Origin: Rubrivivax sp. A210
Lineage (GTDB): Bacteria; Pseudomonadota; Gammaproteobacteria; Burkholderiales; Burkholderiaceae_C
NCBI RefSeq assembly: GCF_904426505.1
Contig: NZ_CAJGBN010000012.1
Coordinates: 124,001-188,000 of the forward strand
Direction of reading: 5' to 3'
DNA: 64,000 nucleotides
The notes beneath the pieces are model-generated. The model did not search any database. It saw nothing but the letters and a program-made list of their open reading frames with translations, and was not told the origin of the DNA. Below are positions 16,054 to 24,909 of the stretch, in pieces. Each line of letters opens with the position of its first letter. Position 1 is the first letter of the stretch. The position numbers were made by a program, and so were the translations under genes.

Positions 16054-16616
16054 GACAGGCCCAGCGCATTCAGGCGGGCGTCGAGCGCGGCCTCGAGTTC
16101 GTCGCAGGAGCAGACGACCTGGCAGAAATCGATCTCGCGCAGGCGGTCCACATTGGCCAGTTCGATGCGCCGCGGCCTCAGCGTGACCCAGTCGTGGGGC
16201 GACTTGGTCACCACCACCGGCTCGGTGTCGCAGGCGAACACGATGCCCGGGATGCCCAGCTTGCCCGCCTGGGCGAACATATTGGTCGGCAGCGAATCGC
16301 TGATGCCGAAGGCGCACTTGGCCACCGTGTTGCTGGTGGCCGGTGCCACCACCACCGTGTGGTAATCGCCGCCATAGAGCGTGCCCACCGGCACGCCGCT
16401 GGCCGTCTTGTCGCGAAAGATGCGAAAGCGCGGCCGCAGCGATTCGAGGCTGAGCTTGTAGATCTCGAGGACTTCCTCGCCGGCAGCCGACAGGAAGAGG
16501 TCGACATCGGGCAGCCGGGCCGCCAGGGCCAGGGCTTCGTCGAGAAAGTGGCCCGATCCCGTGACGCACCAGGCAAAGCGCGGTGCGTCGCTGCGGCCTG
16601 CGCCTTCACTCGGGAT
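16032..16616 (-). CDS. AfpA-type flavoprotein, start codon uncertain
   Basis: The open frame encodes a flavoprotein of the dihydromethanopterin-reductase/archaeal flavoprotein type. The N-terminal segment [19 protein letters not shown] is followed by [22 protein letters not shown] and [12 protein letters not shown]. It could reduce a pterin or transfer electrons in H4MPT biosynthesis. No in-frame ATG, GTG, TTG or CTG exists between the conserved N-terminus and the upstream stop at 16695-16697. The best candidate is ATC at 16616 with GAGG about 6 nt upstream. GTG 16394 would delete the nucleotide-binding half. It overlaps the activator's 3' end and the next gene. Confidence 0.72.
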   Translation of the reverse strand: MPSEGAGRSDAPRFAWCVTGSGHFLDEALALAARLPDVDLFLSAAGEEVLEIYKLSLESLRPRFRIFRDKTASGVPVGTLYGGDYHTVVVAPATSNTVAKCAFGISDSLPTNMFAQAGKLGIPGIVFACDTEPVVVTKSPHDWVTLRPRRIELANVDRLREIDFCQVVCSCDELEAALDARLNALGLSWNTSSS

Positions 16617-18606
16617 GGGAGACCTCGATGTGCAGCTTGTGGAGCTTGCGGTACAGCGTATTGCGGCTGACGTCGAGCGCCTTGGCGACGTTGCTCACGT
16701 TCCAGCGGTACTGCTCGAGCATCTTGACCAGCACCGTGCGCTCGTTGGCCTGGATGGGGTTGAGGCGCAGCTCGGGCGCGGCCTCGGCCTGGCCTTCGGG
16801 CTCGGGATCGAACTTCACCGGCGTTGCCGGCGCACGCGCCGGCGCGGCCGAAGGCCCCAGCGAAGGAAAGTGGGCGCAACTGATGGTGGCGCCGTCGGCC
16901 AGCGCCGCCGCGTTGCGCAGCACATGCTTGAGCTGGCGCAGGTTGCCGGGCCAGGGATGGGCCATCAGCGCCTGCTCGGCCTCGGGGCTGAGCACGGCAT
17001 CGGCGCCGCCCTCGGAGGCCAGCATCGCGCGGATGACCTCGCGGCGGTCGCTGCGCTCGCGCAATGGCGGCAGCTGCAGCTCGATGCCGGCGAGGCGGAA
17101 GTAGAGGTCTTCGCGGAAGCGGCCCTGCTCCACCAGCGTCGGCAGGTGCTGGTGGCTGGCGCTGATGAGCTGGAAGTCGACGTTGTGCGTTTCCTCGGTG
17201 CCCAGTGGCGTGACCTGGCGCTCGTCGAGCACGCGCAGCAGGCGCGCCTGCAACTCCAGCGGCATGTCGGCGATCTCGTCGAGAAAGAGCGTGCCGCCAT
17301 CGGCCTGCAGGATCTTGCCGCGCCGGCCCACGCGCTGTGCGCCGGTGAAGGCCCCGGCGCGGTAGCCGAAGAGCTCGGACTCGATCAGCGCCTCGGGCAG
17401 GCTGGCGCAATTGACAGCGATGAAGTTGCCCGCCGCATTGGGGCTGGCATGGTGGACGGCGCGAGCGAAGACCTCCTTGCCCGAGCCGGTCTCGCCGCAC
17501 AGCAGCACCGGCGACTGGCGCGCGATGAGCCGGCGCGCCGTCTCGAGGTGGGAGACCAGGCGCGGATCCTTGAACGTGCCCTCGGTGGCCGGGGCGCGCA
17601 GCGGCGCCGGCCGTGCGCGGGCCGGGCCGGAGGACGCACCGGGCGCCGTCGTCGCGATCTGCACCGCCGGCGCCGATTCGGAGGCCGGGCGCCGCGCCAC
17701 CGCAAAGAAGCGCAGCGCCGCATTGGCGCGGTAGGTCACGACCGGGTGGTAGGACGACGAGGTGCTGCGCTGCAGCATGTCGGGCAGCGAGGTCTGGAAC
17801 AGGTCTTCGATGCGGCGCGAGCGGATGTCGGCCATCGAGGTGAGGCCGAGCTGGAACAGCGCGCTGCGGTTGGCAGCCAGGATGCGGCCGTCCTCGGCCA
17901 CTGCCAGCTTGCCCTCGTGCAGGGTGTAGACAAATTCCGGCCGGCTGTGGAAGTGCAGCGGATGGGCGTTGCGGAACTGCTTGTCGATGAGGCGGTTCTC
18001 GATCATGCGCGCCGTCATGCCCAGCAGCACCAGCAGATGCTGCTGCATCAGGCTGGAATGGCTGGTGACGTCGAGCACGCCGGTGATCTCTCCCGCGGGG
18101 TCGTAGATGGGCACGGCCGAGCAGGTAAGGCGGGTGAGCCGGCTGAAGAAATGGTCTTCGCGCCGTATCGACACCGGGGCGCCGGCGGCCAGGCAGGTGC
18201 CCATGCCATTGGTGCCGGCCTCGTTTTCGCCCCATACGCCGCCGCAGCGCAGGCCCAGCGTCGCGGCCTCGGCCGCGAAATCGGGCGCCGCCACCATGTG
18301 CAGGATGACACCGTCGGTGTCGGTCAGCACCACGGCCGAATCGGTGTCGGCGAGTTGCTGGTACAGCGTGGTCATCTCGTAGCGCGCGCACTCGATGACG
18401 TCGGCGCGGCGCGCGCAACGCGTCTCGAGCGCCACGCGCTCGATGACCGAGGGCTCGCCCGGCTGGTCGGGGTGGAGCTTGTAGTCATTGAGGCAGCGCC
18501 GCCAGGAGCGCGCGACGACATCGCTGTCGGGCTCGATCAGGCCGTGGCGCACGACGTCCAGAATGCGGTCGGCGTGTTGCTCGCCGCCACGCAGCATCAC
18601 GGCCAT
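16606..18606 (-). CDS. sigma-54-dependent transcriptional activator, AcoR-like (GAF-PAS-AAA-Fis)
   Basis: This 666-residue enhancer-binding protein has a GAF-type sensor region (~75-205, including [18 protein letters not shown]) and a PAS-like region (~225-300). The AAA+ domain has Walker A GETGSGKE (371-378), the sigma-54 contact loop GAFTGA (418-423) and Walker B TLFLDEI. A Fis-type helix-turn-helix ([20 protein letters not shown]) lies at the C-terminus. The family activates sigma-54 promoters in response to small molecules such as acetoin or alcohols. The ATG at 18606 has GGAGG just upstream. It heads the operon activator-afpA-DUF6513-DUF447-mfnB, making it the prime candidate regulator of this C1 island. 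Confidence 0.93.
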   Translation of the reverse strand: MAVMLRGGEQHADRILDVVRHGLIEPDSDVVARSWRRCLNDYKLHPDQPGEPSVIERVALETRCARRADVIECARYEMTTLYQQLADTDSAVVLTDTDGVILHMVAAPDFAAEAATLGLRCGGVWGENEAGTNGMGTCLAAGAPVSIRREDHFFSRLTRLTCSAVPIYDPAGEITGVLDVTSHSSLMQQHLLVLLGMTARMIENRLIDKQFRNAHPLHFHSRPEFVYTLHEGKLAVAEDGRILAANRSALFQLGLTSMADIRSRRIEDLFQTSLPDMLQRSTSSSYHPVVTYRANAALRFFAVARRPASESAPAVQIATTAPGASSGPARARPAPLRAPATEGTFKDPRLVSHLETARRLIARQSPVLLCGETGSGKEVFARAVHHASPNAAGNFIAVNCASLPEALIESELFGYRAGAFTGAQRVGRRGKILQADGGTLFLDEIADMPLELQARLLRVLDERQVTPLGTEETHNVDFQLISASHQHLPTLVEQGRFREDLYFRLAGIELQLPPLRERSDRREVIRAMLASEGGADAVLSPEAEQALMAHPWPGNLRQLKHVLRNAAALADGATISCAHFPSLGPSAAPARAPATPVKFDPEPEGQAEAAPELRLNPIQANERTVLVKMLEQYRWNVSNVAKALDVSRNTLYRKLHKLHIEVSHPE

Positions 18607-18702
18607 GAGACCTCCAGGGCCTGGGACTCGTTCGAGGGGATGTGTTGCACTGCGGGATTCTCGTCCATGACCCGGCCCGCCGCACCCGGTGAAATTCCGG
18701 GG

Positions 18703-18720
18703 TGTCCGCGCCAGCGGACA
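18703..18720. promoter_or_regulatory. inverted repeat TGTCCGC-N4-GCGGACA (candidate operator)
   Basis: This perfect 7-bp inverted repeat with a 4-bp spacer lies between the divergent sigma-54 activator gene and folB, about 97 bp upstream of the activator ATG. It may bind the activator itself (autoregulation) or another regulator. It does not share the ACACTSTGT core of the fhc and mptG sites. Confidence 0.45.
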
Positions 18721-18839
18721 GGCAAGCTTACAAAGCGCCGCGCTCCTGTCACACTCCGGCGCGCAACTTGCAACCGCGGGCCGGACGGCGTGCCTCGCCC
18801 CACACCCTACAGCCCCCACCCCAGGAATTTGGACAGCAC

Positions 18840-19313
18840 ATGGTCAGCAGGCCTCTCACGGACCCCAACCCCACGACAGCGGCGCTGGACTGGATCTTCA
18901 TCGAGGGCCTGCGCGCCCAGACGGTGATCGGCATTCACGATTCAGAACTGCACCGGCCGCAGCCGCTGGTAATAGACCTGCACGCTGGCGTGGCCCGCTC
19001 GCGCGCCTGCGACAGCGACCGCATCGCCGACACCATCGACTACTCGGTGGTACGCGAACGCCTGCTGCGCCTGCTGGCCGAGCACAAGCTGCAGTTGCTC
19101 GAGGCCCTGGCGGAGACGATGGCCGACATCCTGATCGAGGAATTCGGCGCCGCCTGCGTGCGCGTGAAGGTGGTCAAGCCGAAGAAGTTCGACGACCTGG
19201 AGGCGGTGGGGGTGCAGATCGAGCGGCATGCCGCGCCGCGCCCGCCGCTGGCGGGACGCGGCGCGACGGTGCTGCAGTTGCTGGCCAGCGGCATGGTGCC
19301 CGGCCAGTCCTGA
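18840..19313 (+). CDS. folB: dihydroneopterin aldolase-family protein (FolB-like)
   Basis: This 157-residue protein has a FolB fold, with the core [21 protein letters not shown], then [10 protein letters not shown] and [17 protein letters not shown]. It would cleave dihydroneopterin to the hydroxymethylpterin used in folate or H4MPT synthesis; placement inside the C1 island suggests an H4MPT connection. The start is ATG 18840, preceded by AGGA. C-terminal residues after ~125 ([13 protein letters not shown]...) extend beyond the usual ~120-residue enzyme. It is convergent with fae. Confidence 0.85.
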   Translation: MVSRPLTDPNPTTAALDWIFIEGLRAQTVIGIHDSELHRPQPLVIDLHAGVARSRACDSDRIADTIDYSVVRERLLRLLAEHKLQLLEALAETMADILIEEFGAACVRVKVVKPKKFDDLEAVGVQIERHAAPRPPLAGRGATVLQLLASGMVPGQS

Positions 19314-19320
19314 AACGCAA

Positions 19321-19351
19321 GCGGGCCGCGCCCCGGGGGGCGGCGGCCCGC
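19321..19351. terminator. strong GC hairpin between convergent folB and fae
   Basis: GCGGGCCGC (19321-19329) pairs with GCGGCCCGC (19343-19351) around a 13-nt loop region that is itself G+C-rich. It sits 8 bp after the folB stop and 45 bp from the fae stop, in position to terminate both. No T-run follows, so it is an RNA hairpin of probable terminator or 3'-end stabilising function. Confidence 0.5.
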
Positions 19352-19396
19352 AAGCCTTGCCCGCGCCGCCAGCGGCCACGGGCAGGCAGCCGGCGC

Positions 19397-19906
19397 TCAG
19401 TTCGCGGCGAACGGGTGGGCCGCGGAGCCCTTCTTGGCCACGACTTCGGCGGCGGTCGGCGAGCCGGTGACGGCGCGCTTGATCGACTCGCGGACGGCCT
19501 GGTAGTTGTAGTCCTGGATCTTCTTGTCATCGGCGGCCAGCCAATGGATGAAGACGCCGACGCAGATGAAGAGGTTGTCGGCCTCGTCGGCCGGGATGGT
19601 GCCATCTTCCACCGAGTCGGCAACGGCCATCGCCACCGCGCGCTGGGCCGGGCCGAACATCTGCACCGCCTGCTTGGCACCCTTGATCGTGACCTTGTTG
19701 AACATCACGGTCGCGGGCTTGGTGAGCAGGTTGGGCGCCACCACCGCCAGCAGCGAGGTGAAACCGTCCTTGTTGTTGGTCAGCGCGTTCGCGAAGGCGC
19801 TTTCCGCCGGCGAGCCACGCGGGCCGATGATGAGGTCGATGTGGGCAACCTCGTTGCCGTCGCCGACCAGCGACTCGCCGACCATCATGCGATCAATCTT
19901 TGCCAT
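19397..19906 (-). CDS. fae: formaldehyde-activating enzyme
   Basis: This 169-residue canonical Fae starts [32 protein letters not shown] and retains the catalytic His of the NEVAHID motif. It condenses formaldehyde with H4MPT to methylene-H4MPT in the cytoplasm, the entry point of the pathway, and is usually very abundant. A strong Shine-Dalgarno (TAGGAGA) lies ~8 nt upstream of the ATG. It is separated by 110 bp from the citG-like gene, a gap that could hold its own promoter. The second homologue at 5524-6057 lacks this histidine. Confidence 0.96.
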   Translation of the reverse strand: MAKIDRMMVGESLVGDGNEVAHIDLIIGPRGSPAESAFANALTNNKDGFTSLLAVVAPNLLTKPATVMFNKVTIKGAKQAVQMFGPAQRAVAMAVADSVEDGTIPADEADNLFICVGVFIHWLAADDKKIQDYNYQAVRESIKRAVTGSPTAAEVVAKKGSAAHPFAAN

Positions 19907-20016
19907 ATTCGCTTATCTCCTAAGGAAGGTGATCTTGTGTCCGTCACAACGCCGGCCAAGAGACCGACGTGTAGGCGGAGATATCACTTTCCGTGCCATT
20001 GCAGGCGCGGTGGCGC

Positions 20017-20889
20017 CTAGGGAGAACCCGCTAGGCCTCGCAGCAGCAGGCCGGTGACCGTCAGATCGGCCGTGGTGCCAGGGTTGACCCCGCGCCGCTT
20101 GAGGTCGGCGTCCCAGGCCAGGAAGTCGGCATCGGCATCGAGGGCGACGCCGTCCCCCAGTGCCAGGCACCAGGCCTGCGCAGAGCGCATGACATTCTGT
20201 GCCACCGCCAGGCCGTGCTTCCTAACAATGTGTGAATCCGGATCGCGGCTCAGCAGACGAAGGTACAGGCTCTGCACCGCGCCCACGGTGGCCGCATCAC
20301 ACGCCATGCCGACGGGTGCCTCGCCCGGCATCCATCCACGCGGCAGGACCGTCTCCAGCAGCTCGAAAAGGGCGCCATAGCCGTCGCGGTAGTGGCGCGC
20401 GATGAGGTCGCGCTCGGCCGCCAGCGCCATCGCCGCGCGCAGGTCCAGGCTGGGCGGTTCGTTCACGTCCTGGCTGCGGGCCCGGCCCAGGCCGCCTGGC
20501 TTGGCCTGGGCGATGCCGCGGTAGGCGGCCCGTGCGTCGGCCACCGTCAGCCCGGCCAGCACAGCCGCTATGGCCTCGCGCAAGGTCGCCGCCGTCGCAT
20601 GGCCGGGCAGGCGCTCGGCCGCCAGCGCCACGGGTGCGGCCAGCAGCACGATGCCCAGGTTGGTGTTGCAGCCGGCCGCGGCCCAGCTGGCGGCCACCGC
20701 AGCCTCGATGCGCGCGCCCACGCCCTGCCCCGGCTTGAACAGCGGCCCGGCCGCGGCCTCGGCGCTGGCCAGGAACTGGCCCGCCTCCATGCCATGGCCG
20801 GACGCGGCCCAGCAGACATTGCCGGGCTTGCGCACCGCCACGTCCAGTGCGCAGGCGCGCACAAAGGCCTCGCGGGCCACGGCCTTCAT
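20017..20889 (-). CDS. CitG/MdcB-like triphosphoribosyl-dephospho-CoA synthase family protein
   Basis: This 290-residue protein has the family pattern: ARKPGNV-like 'VRKPGNVCWAASGHGM' at the N-terminus, 'GCNTNLGIVLLAAPV' and a C-terminal 'RGVNPGTTADLTVTGLLL'. CitG and MdcB make the prosthetic-group precursor of citrate lyase or malonate decarboxylase, but neither enzyme is encoded here. Homologues are a consistent part of bacterial and archaeal H4MPT clusters. A ribosyl-transfer reaction in cofactor synthesis is likely but unproven. It is last in the mptG operon, 7 bp after the RimK-like gene. Confidence 0.82.
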   Translation of the reverse strand: MKAVAREAFVRACALDVAVRKPGNVCWAASGHGMEAGQFLASAEAAAGPLFKPGQGVGARIEAAVAASWAAAGCNTNLGIVLLAAPVALAAERLPGHATAATLREAIAAVLAGLTVADARAAYRGIAQAKPGGLGRARSQDVNEPPSLDLRAAMALAAERDLIARHYRDGYGALFELLETVLPRGWMPGEAPVGMACDAATVGAVQSLYLRLLSRDPDSHIVRKHGLAVAQNVMRSAQAWCLALGDGVALDADADFLAWDADLKRRGVNPGTTADLTVTGLLLRGLAGSP

Positions 20890-20896
20890 GCAAACC

Positions 20897-21829
20897 TCAT
20901 GCGCAGTGTTCGGCGCGCATGCGCGCCAGCTTGCGGTCCAGCAGGTCGTCGACCAGGGCCTGGGCGATGTTGAAACCGCACACCCGCTGCAGGCCTTGCC
21001 AGGCGGCGACGCCGTTGACCTCGATGACCTGGATACCGGCCGCAGCAGGCATCAGATCCACGCCCGCATAGTCCAGCCCCAAGGCCGCCGCCGCGCGCTC
21101 GGCCAGTTCGGCCAGGGCCGGCGTGACCTCGGCCGCCAGCGGGCGCGCGCCCTGGGCCAGGTTGTGTACCCAGTGCTCGCTGACGCGCCGCATCGCGGTG
21201 ACGGCGCGCCCGCCCACTACCAGCACGCGCCAGTCGAAGCCGGGTGACTGCAGGGGCGGCACATAGCGCTGCAGATAGGCCACGCCGCCGTAGTTCCCAG
21301 TTTCAGCGCCGTCCAGCGCCGGCAGCGGCTTGAAGACGCCGTCGACCTGGCCCACGAGCTGCAGGCCCTTGCCCTGGGAGCCGAACATGGGCTTGAGCAC
21401 CAGGGCGCGCCCCTGCGCCGCCTCGCGCATCACCAGGCGCCGCGCCTGCGCCGGCGATTCGCTGACCCAGGTGACCGGCGACGGAATGCCACCGGCGCGC
21501 AGCAGCAGGCTGGTCATGGCCTTGTCGACGCTGCGCTCGATGGCGCGGGCGTCGTTGTAGACCGGCACGCCCAGCTCGCGCAGCGCGTGCAGCACGCCCA
21601 GGCGCTTGGTGATCTGCTCCAGCGTGCCGCCGGCGATGCCGCGCACCAGGGCCGCCGCCGGCAGCTCGCGGCCGAAGCCGGGGATGACCAGGCCGTGCCA
21701 ATGGGCGCCGGTGTCGACATGGCAGTCGGCCAGGTCGATGCAGCGCCCGCTGACGCCGCGTCGGCGCAGCGCCGCCTGCAGCTGGCGCGTGTGCCAGCCG
21801 GTCTCGTCGGCAAAGATCGCGACCTTCAT
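20897..21829 (-). CDS. RimK-like ATP-grasp ligase (H4MPT/methylofuran cofactor glutamylation candidate)
   Basis: This 310-residue ATP-grasp protein has the RimK arrangement: 'YNDARAIERSVDKAMTSLLL', a 'VLKPMFGSQGKGL' ATP loop and C-terminal 'YAGVDLMPAAAGIQVIEVNGVAAWQGL'. Archaeal relatives (MptN type) add glutamate to tetrahydromethanopterin/sarcinapterin. In this operon it could glutamylate H4MPT or methylofuran, and the two ATP-grasp genes here may split those jobs. It starts 7 bp after mch. Confidence 0.82.
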   Translation of the reverse strand: MKVAIFADETGWHTRQLQAALRRRGVSGRCIDLADCHVDTGAHWHGLVIPGFGRELPAAALVRGIAGGTLEQITKRLGVLHALRELGVPVYNDARAIERSVDKAMTSLLLRAGGIPSPVTWVSESPAQARRLVMREAAQGRALVLKPMFGSQGKGLQLVGQVDGVFKPLPALDGAETGNYGGVAYLQRYVPPLQSPGFDWRVLVVGGRAVTAMRRVSEHWVHNLAQGARPLAAEVTPALAELAERAAAALGLDYAGVDLMPAAAGIQVIEVNGVAAWQGLQRVCGFNIAQALVDDLLDRKLARMRAEHCA

Positions 21830-21836
21830 GCGGCCA

Positions 21837-22829
21837 TCAGGCTTCCTGCAGCCACAGGCCCTGCAGCAGGCCCATGTCCAGCGCGCCGGCGTGCCAGGTA
21901 TTGCCGCTGTCGAGGTTGCTCACCCAGACCTCGGCCGGCGCGAACAGCGCCGGGTCTATCTTGTAGAAGTCGTAGCCGGCGCCGCTGAAGATTTCGGCGA
22001 AGGAGCGCCCGTAGTCGCTGGAATTGCGCGAAGGCAGGCGGCGCGCCAGATCGCGCGCCGCGGCGTCGTCGCCGCGCACGGCCAACTGGACGCGGCCACC
22101 GTAGAGGATGGCGTCGTTGGTGCGACCCATCGCGGTGACGCCATCAGGGCTGGGCGCCGGCAGCGGCGCCGTGGCCGTGCCGCCGACGATGTGGGCGAGC
22201 GCAAAGCCCAGTTCATGCGCCTTGTGCAGCGCCACCTCGAGCACGCGCCCGACCACCTGGGTCGTGCCGGCCAGGCTGGAGGTGGGCGTGACGATGAGGG
22301 TCAGCCGGGCCGGCTCCAGGCCGCAGTCGCGCAGGATCTTGTCGACGATGACCGTCGGCGGCAGGCGGTCGACCTCGAGCACGAGCACGCCGTCCGCCGC
22401 CGCGTCGCGGTAGGCCAGCTCGCCGAACAGCGTCTCTTTCGCAGCCAGCGCGCGAGCCGGGCCCGAGCCGAGCGAGAAGAACTTCTTGCCGCCGGTCTCT
22501 TCCTTGCTGGCCGCCAGGCTCCAGCCGGCGTACTGGCTGCCCAGGCAGGCCAGCACCGGCTGGGCGCTGCGCACCTCGATCCAGGTCGGCCACAGGCCGG
22601 CGGCGGCGCCGATCTGGCCGGCGCTGCGCAGGCCCACCTGGCCCAGGCCGCCCATGCAGATCTCGGCGATCAGCACACCGGCCTGCACGCTGCCGCGCGC
22701 CGCGATGCCGGCGTCGACGACGGTGACGCCGCGTTCATCGAGTTGCACGGCGATGCCCAGCGGCCCGGCCTCGGCCAGCAGGCGTTGGACCAGGGGCCGC
22801 GCCAGGGTGTTGACACTCAACAGGCTCAT
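21837..22829 (-). CDS. mch: methenyltetrahydromethanopterin cyclohydrolase
   Basis: This 330-residue protein has the Mch hallmark segments VDAGIAARGSVQAGVLIAEICMGGLG and ASKEETGGKKFFSLGSGPARALAAKE. It interconverts methenyl-H4MPT and formyl-H4MPT between MtdB and FhcD. The ATG at 22829 overlaps the preceding ATP-grasp stop (ATGA); the longer open frame above it is the shadow of that gene. Confidence 0.96.
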   Translation of the reverse strand: MSLLSVNTLARPLVQRLLAEAGPLGIAVQLDERGVTVVDAGIAARGSVQAGVLIAEICMGGLGQVGLRSAGQIGAAAGLWPTWIEVRSAQPVLACLGSQYAGWSLAASKEETGGKKFFSLGSGPARALAAKETLFGELAYRDAAADGVLVLEVDRLPPTVIVDKILRDCGLEPARLTLIVTPTSSLAGTTQVVGRVLEVALHKAHELGFALAHIVGGTATAPLPAPSPDGVTAMGRTNDAILYGGRVQLAVRGDDAAARDLARRLPSRNSSDYGRSFAEIFSGAGYDFYKIDPALFAPAEVWVSNLDSGNTWHAGALDMGLLQGLWLQEA

Positions 22830-23962
22830 GTACAGGTCTCCAGGGATTTGAGCAGGGCCTCGCGGCTCTCGTGCAGGCGGGCCAGCACCTCGGCGGCATT
22901 GCTGCCGCGGGCGCCGACGCTGCACAGGGGTTGATCGACTTCGAAACGCTGACCGGCGCAGGGCAGATCGTGGACCTCGGGCCAGTCTTGCAGCCAGTGC
23001 GCCGCCTCGGCGTCCAGGCGCAGCGGCCGATTGGCGAACACGATCTCGTTGCCGTACACGCCGGCAGCTGCCGCTGCCGAGGCCGGCGGCTTGGGCAGTT
23101 CACCCTGCAGGCAGGCGCGGACATGGGCGCGCATGGGCCGCCAGTCGGCGTACAGATCCATGCTGGCAGGCGGGCGCGGGTTGACCTCGAGCACCGCCAG
23201 CCTATCGCCGTCGAGCATGAAGTCCAGGCTGGCGAGGCCGCGCAGGCCGTAGGCGGCGGCCAGCGTGTCGACGATGTGCTGCAGGTGCTGCGCGACGACG
23301 GCATCCAGCGCCAGCGGCCCGACGATGCCGCTATAGACGTGGGGTCGGCCGGCTATGCGGCGCGCGATCTGGCGGTTGAAGCCCAGCAGTACCGCGGCCT
23401 GCCCGTTGGCGACGAAGGTGGCCGACATGGCCAGCCCAGGCACTGCACGCTGCCAGTAATGGTGGGGTGGCAGCGGCTCGCGCACCAGGCTCTTGGTCGC
23501 CTCGCGCACATGCCAGCCACCGCAGCCATGGCCATCCTTGAGCAGCCAGCCGGCGGGCTCGGGCGGCGGCACCAGCGCGATCTCGGGATGCACTATGCCG
23601 TGGGCGTCGAGCCCGGCAAAGAAGGCCGGAGCGTCGCGCAGCCGCGCCACCGCGTCGGGCGCGCTGCCCAGCAGCGGCAGCAGCGCCGCACCCCGCGCCA
23701 GCAGTGCCGGCCGGCCTTCGAAGCCGCTGCCCGCGACCCAACCCTCGACCTCGCCCTGGCGCGCCAGCAAGGCCAGGGCTTCGAGCGTACGCGCCTCGTC
23801 GATCTGCAGGCCCATGCCGCTGCCTATGCCCATCCAGCGCGAGGCGGCGGCGCAGGTGTCGACATCGCCGAAGAGGTCGAGCGCGACGACTTCAAAGCCG
23901 TCGCGCGCCGCCGCCTCGGCCATCCAGCGCGCCGTGAGGCCGGCCACGGCGATGGCGCCCAT
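22826..23962 (-). CDS. ATP-grasp ligase of the H4MPT cluster
   Basis: This 378-residue ATP-grasp protein begins MGAIAVAGLTARWMAEAAARDGFEVVALDLFGD. It has a 'WLLKDGHGCGGWHV' lysine/glycine loop and 'LASLDFMLDGDRLAVLEVNPRPPASMDLY' as the metal/ATP site. Relatives are conserved in H4MPT-containing bacteria. By analogy with archaeal MfnD it may couple an amino acid (glutamate) to the tyrosine/tyramine part of methylofuran, but this is inference. It lies between mtdB and mch, overlapping mch by 4 bp. Confidence 0.8.
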   Translation of the reverse strand: MGAIAVAGLTARWMAEAAARDGFEVVALDLFGDVDTCAAASRWMGIGSGMGLQIDEARTLEALALLARQGEVEGWVAGSGFEGRPALLARGAALLPLLGSAPDAVARLRDAPAFFAGLDAHGIVHPEIALVPPPEPAGWLLKDGHGCGGWHVREATKSLVREPLPPHHYWQRAVPGLAMSATFVANGQAAVLLGFNRQIARRIAGRPHVYSGIVGPLALDAVVAQHLQHIVDTLAAAYGLRGLASLDFMLDGDRLAVLEVNPRPPASMDLYADWRPMRAHVRACLQGELPKPPASAAAAAGVYGNEIVFANRPLRLDAEAAHWLQDWPEVHDLPCAGQRFEVDQPLCSVGARGSNAAEVLARLHESREALLKSLETCT

Positions 23963-23974
23963 GGAATGGCGGGC

Positions 23975-24877
23975 TCAGCCGGCGGCCAGCACTTCGCGCG
24001 CCATCGCAAAGGCCTCGGCGAAGGACAGCAGCTGCGGCTTCTCGGCCTGGATCATGCGCAGCAGCAGGCGGTGCTGGGTCTGGTACTTGACATTGCCCAC
24101 GGCCAGTGCGCCTATGCCCAGGGCCTGGGTGCCGGCCACCGGCTTGCCGTCGTCCATCACGCCGACGCCGGCAATGCCCTCGGGCGGCACGGCATTGATG
24201 TCGGCCGCCACCGCGAGGCGATTGGCATGGCCCAGGTCTTCGGCGCTCAGCACCTGCACGCCGGCAGCGGCGCAGGCCAGCACGATCTCGGTGTCGGCGA
24301 TGGAGGCGCGCACGGCGGCGCGGTCGGCGCCCGAGGCGCCATGCAGCGTGACGCCGAAGCGCCGGCCGGTGGCCTGCGCCGCCTGCTCGGCGGCGTCGGC
24401 GCCGGCACGGCTGGACAGGAACACCTCGGCGCCGGCCTGGGCCGCCAGCACGCCGGCGATGCGACCCACCGGCCCGGTGCCGCCCAGCACGACCACGCGC
24501 TTTCCCTGCAGGCCGGCGCCGCTGGCGCGTTTCAGCGCCGCCTCGACGCAGGCCACCATGGCCGCGGCCGTGGTGTAGGCGCCGCTGGGGTCGGCCATGG
24601 CCGAGACGACGAAGGGCTTGACCATGGAAGCGCGGCAGCGTTCCAGCATGTCGGCCGCCAGCAGCGCGTCGCGCCCGCCGACGAAGATGCCGGTGCGCGC
24701 CACGCCCTTGGGGCCGCGCGAGAAGATCGCATCCTGGGTCAGCGCCGCCACGCCGTCGAGGGCGAGGTCGCAGTAGGGCACGATGATCTGGTAGCCGGCG
24801 TCGGCCGCCATGTTGACGTCGAAGGGGCTGGCCTGCCGCGTGGGCGAAAACATGTGCAGGATGTAGGGACGTTCCAT
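23975..24877 (-). CDS. mtdB: NAD(P)-dependent methylenetetrahydromethanopterin dehydrogenase
   Basis: This 300-residue protein has an N-terminal substrate domain (YILHMFSPTRQASPFDVNMAADAGY) and a Rossmann fold GKRVVVLGGTGPVGRIAGVLAA near residues 125-145. It oxidises methylene-H4MPT to methenyl-H4MPT, downstream of Fae. Context separates it from the folate-linked homologue: it lies between mptG and mch. It is 32 bp downstream of mptG. Confidence 0.94.
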   Translation of the reverse strand: MERPYILHMFSPTRQASPFDVNMAADAGYQIIVPYCDLALDGVAALTQDAIFSRGPKGVARTGIFVGGRDALLAADMLERCRASMVKPFVVSAMADPSGAYTTAAAMVACVEAALKRASGAGLQGKRVVVLGGTGPVGRIAGVLAAQAGAEVFLSSRAGADAAEQAAQATGRRFGVTLHGASGADRAAVRASIADTEIVLACAAAGVQVLSAEDLGHANRLAVAADINAVPPEGIAGVGVMDDGKPVAGTQALGIGALAVGNVKYQTQHRLLLRMIQAEKPQLLSFAEAFAMAREVLAAG

Positions 24878-24909
24878 GGAACCTCGCAGGTCGAAAGAGG
24901 AATCGGGAT

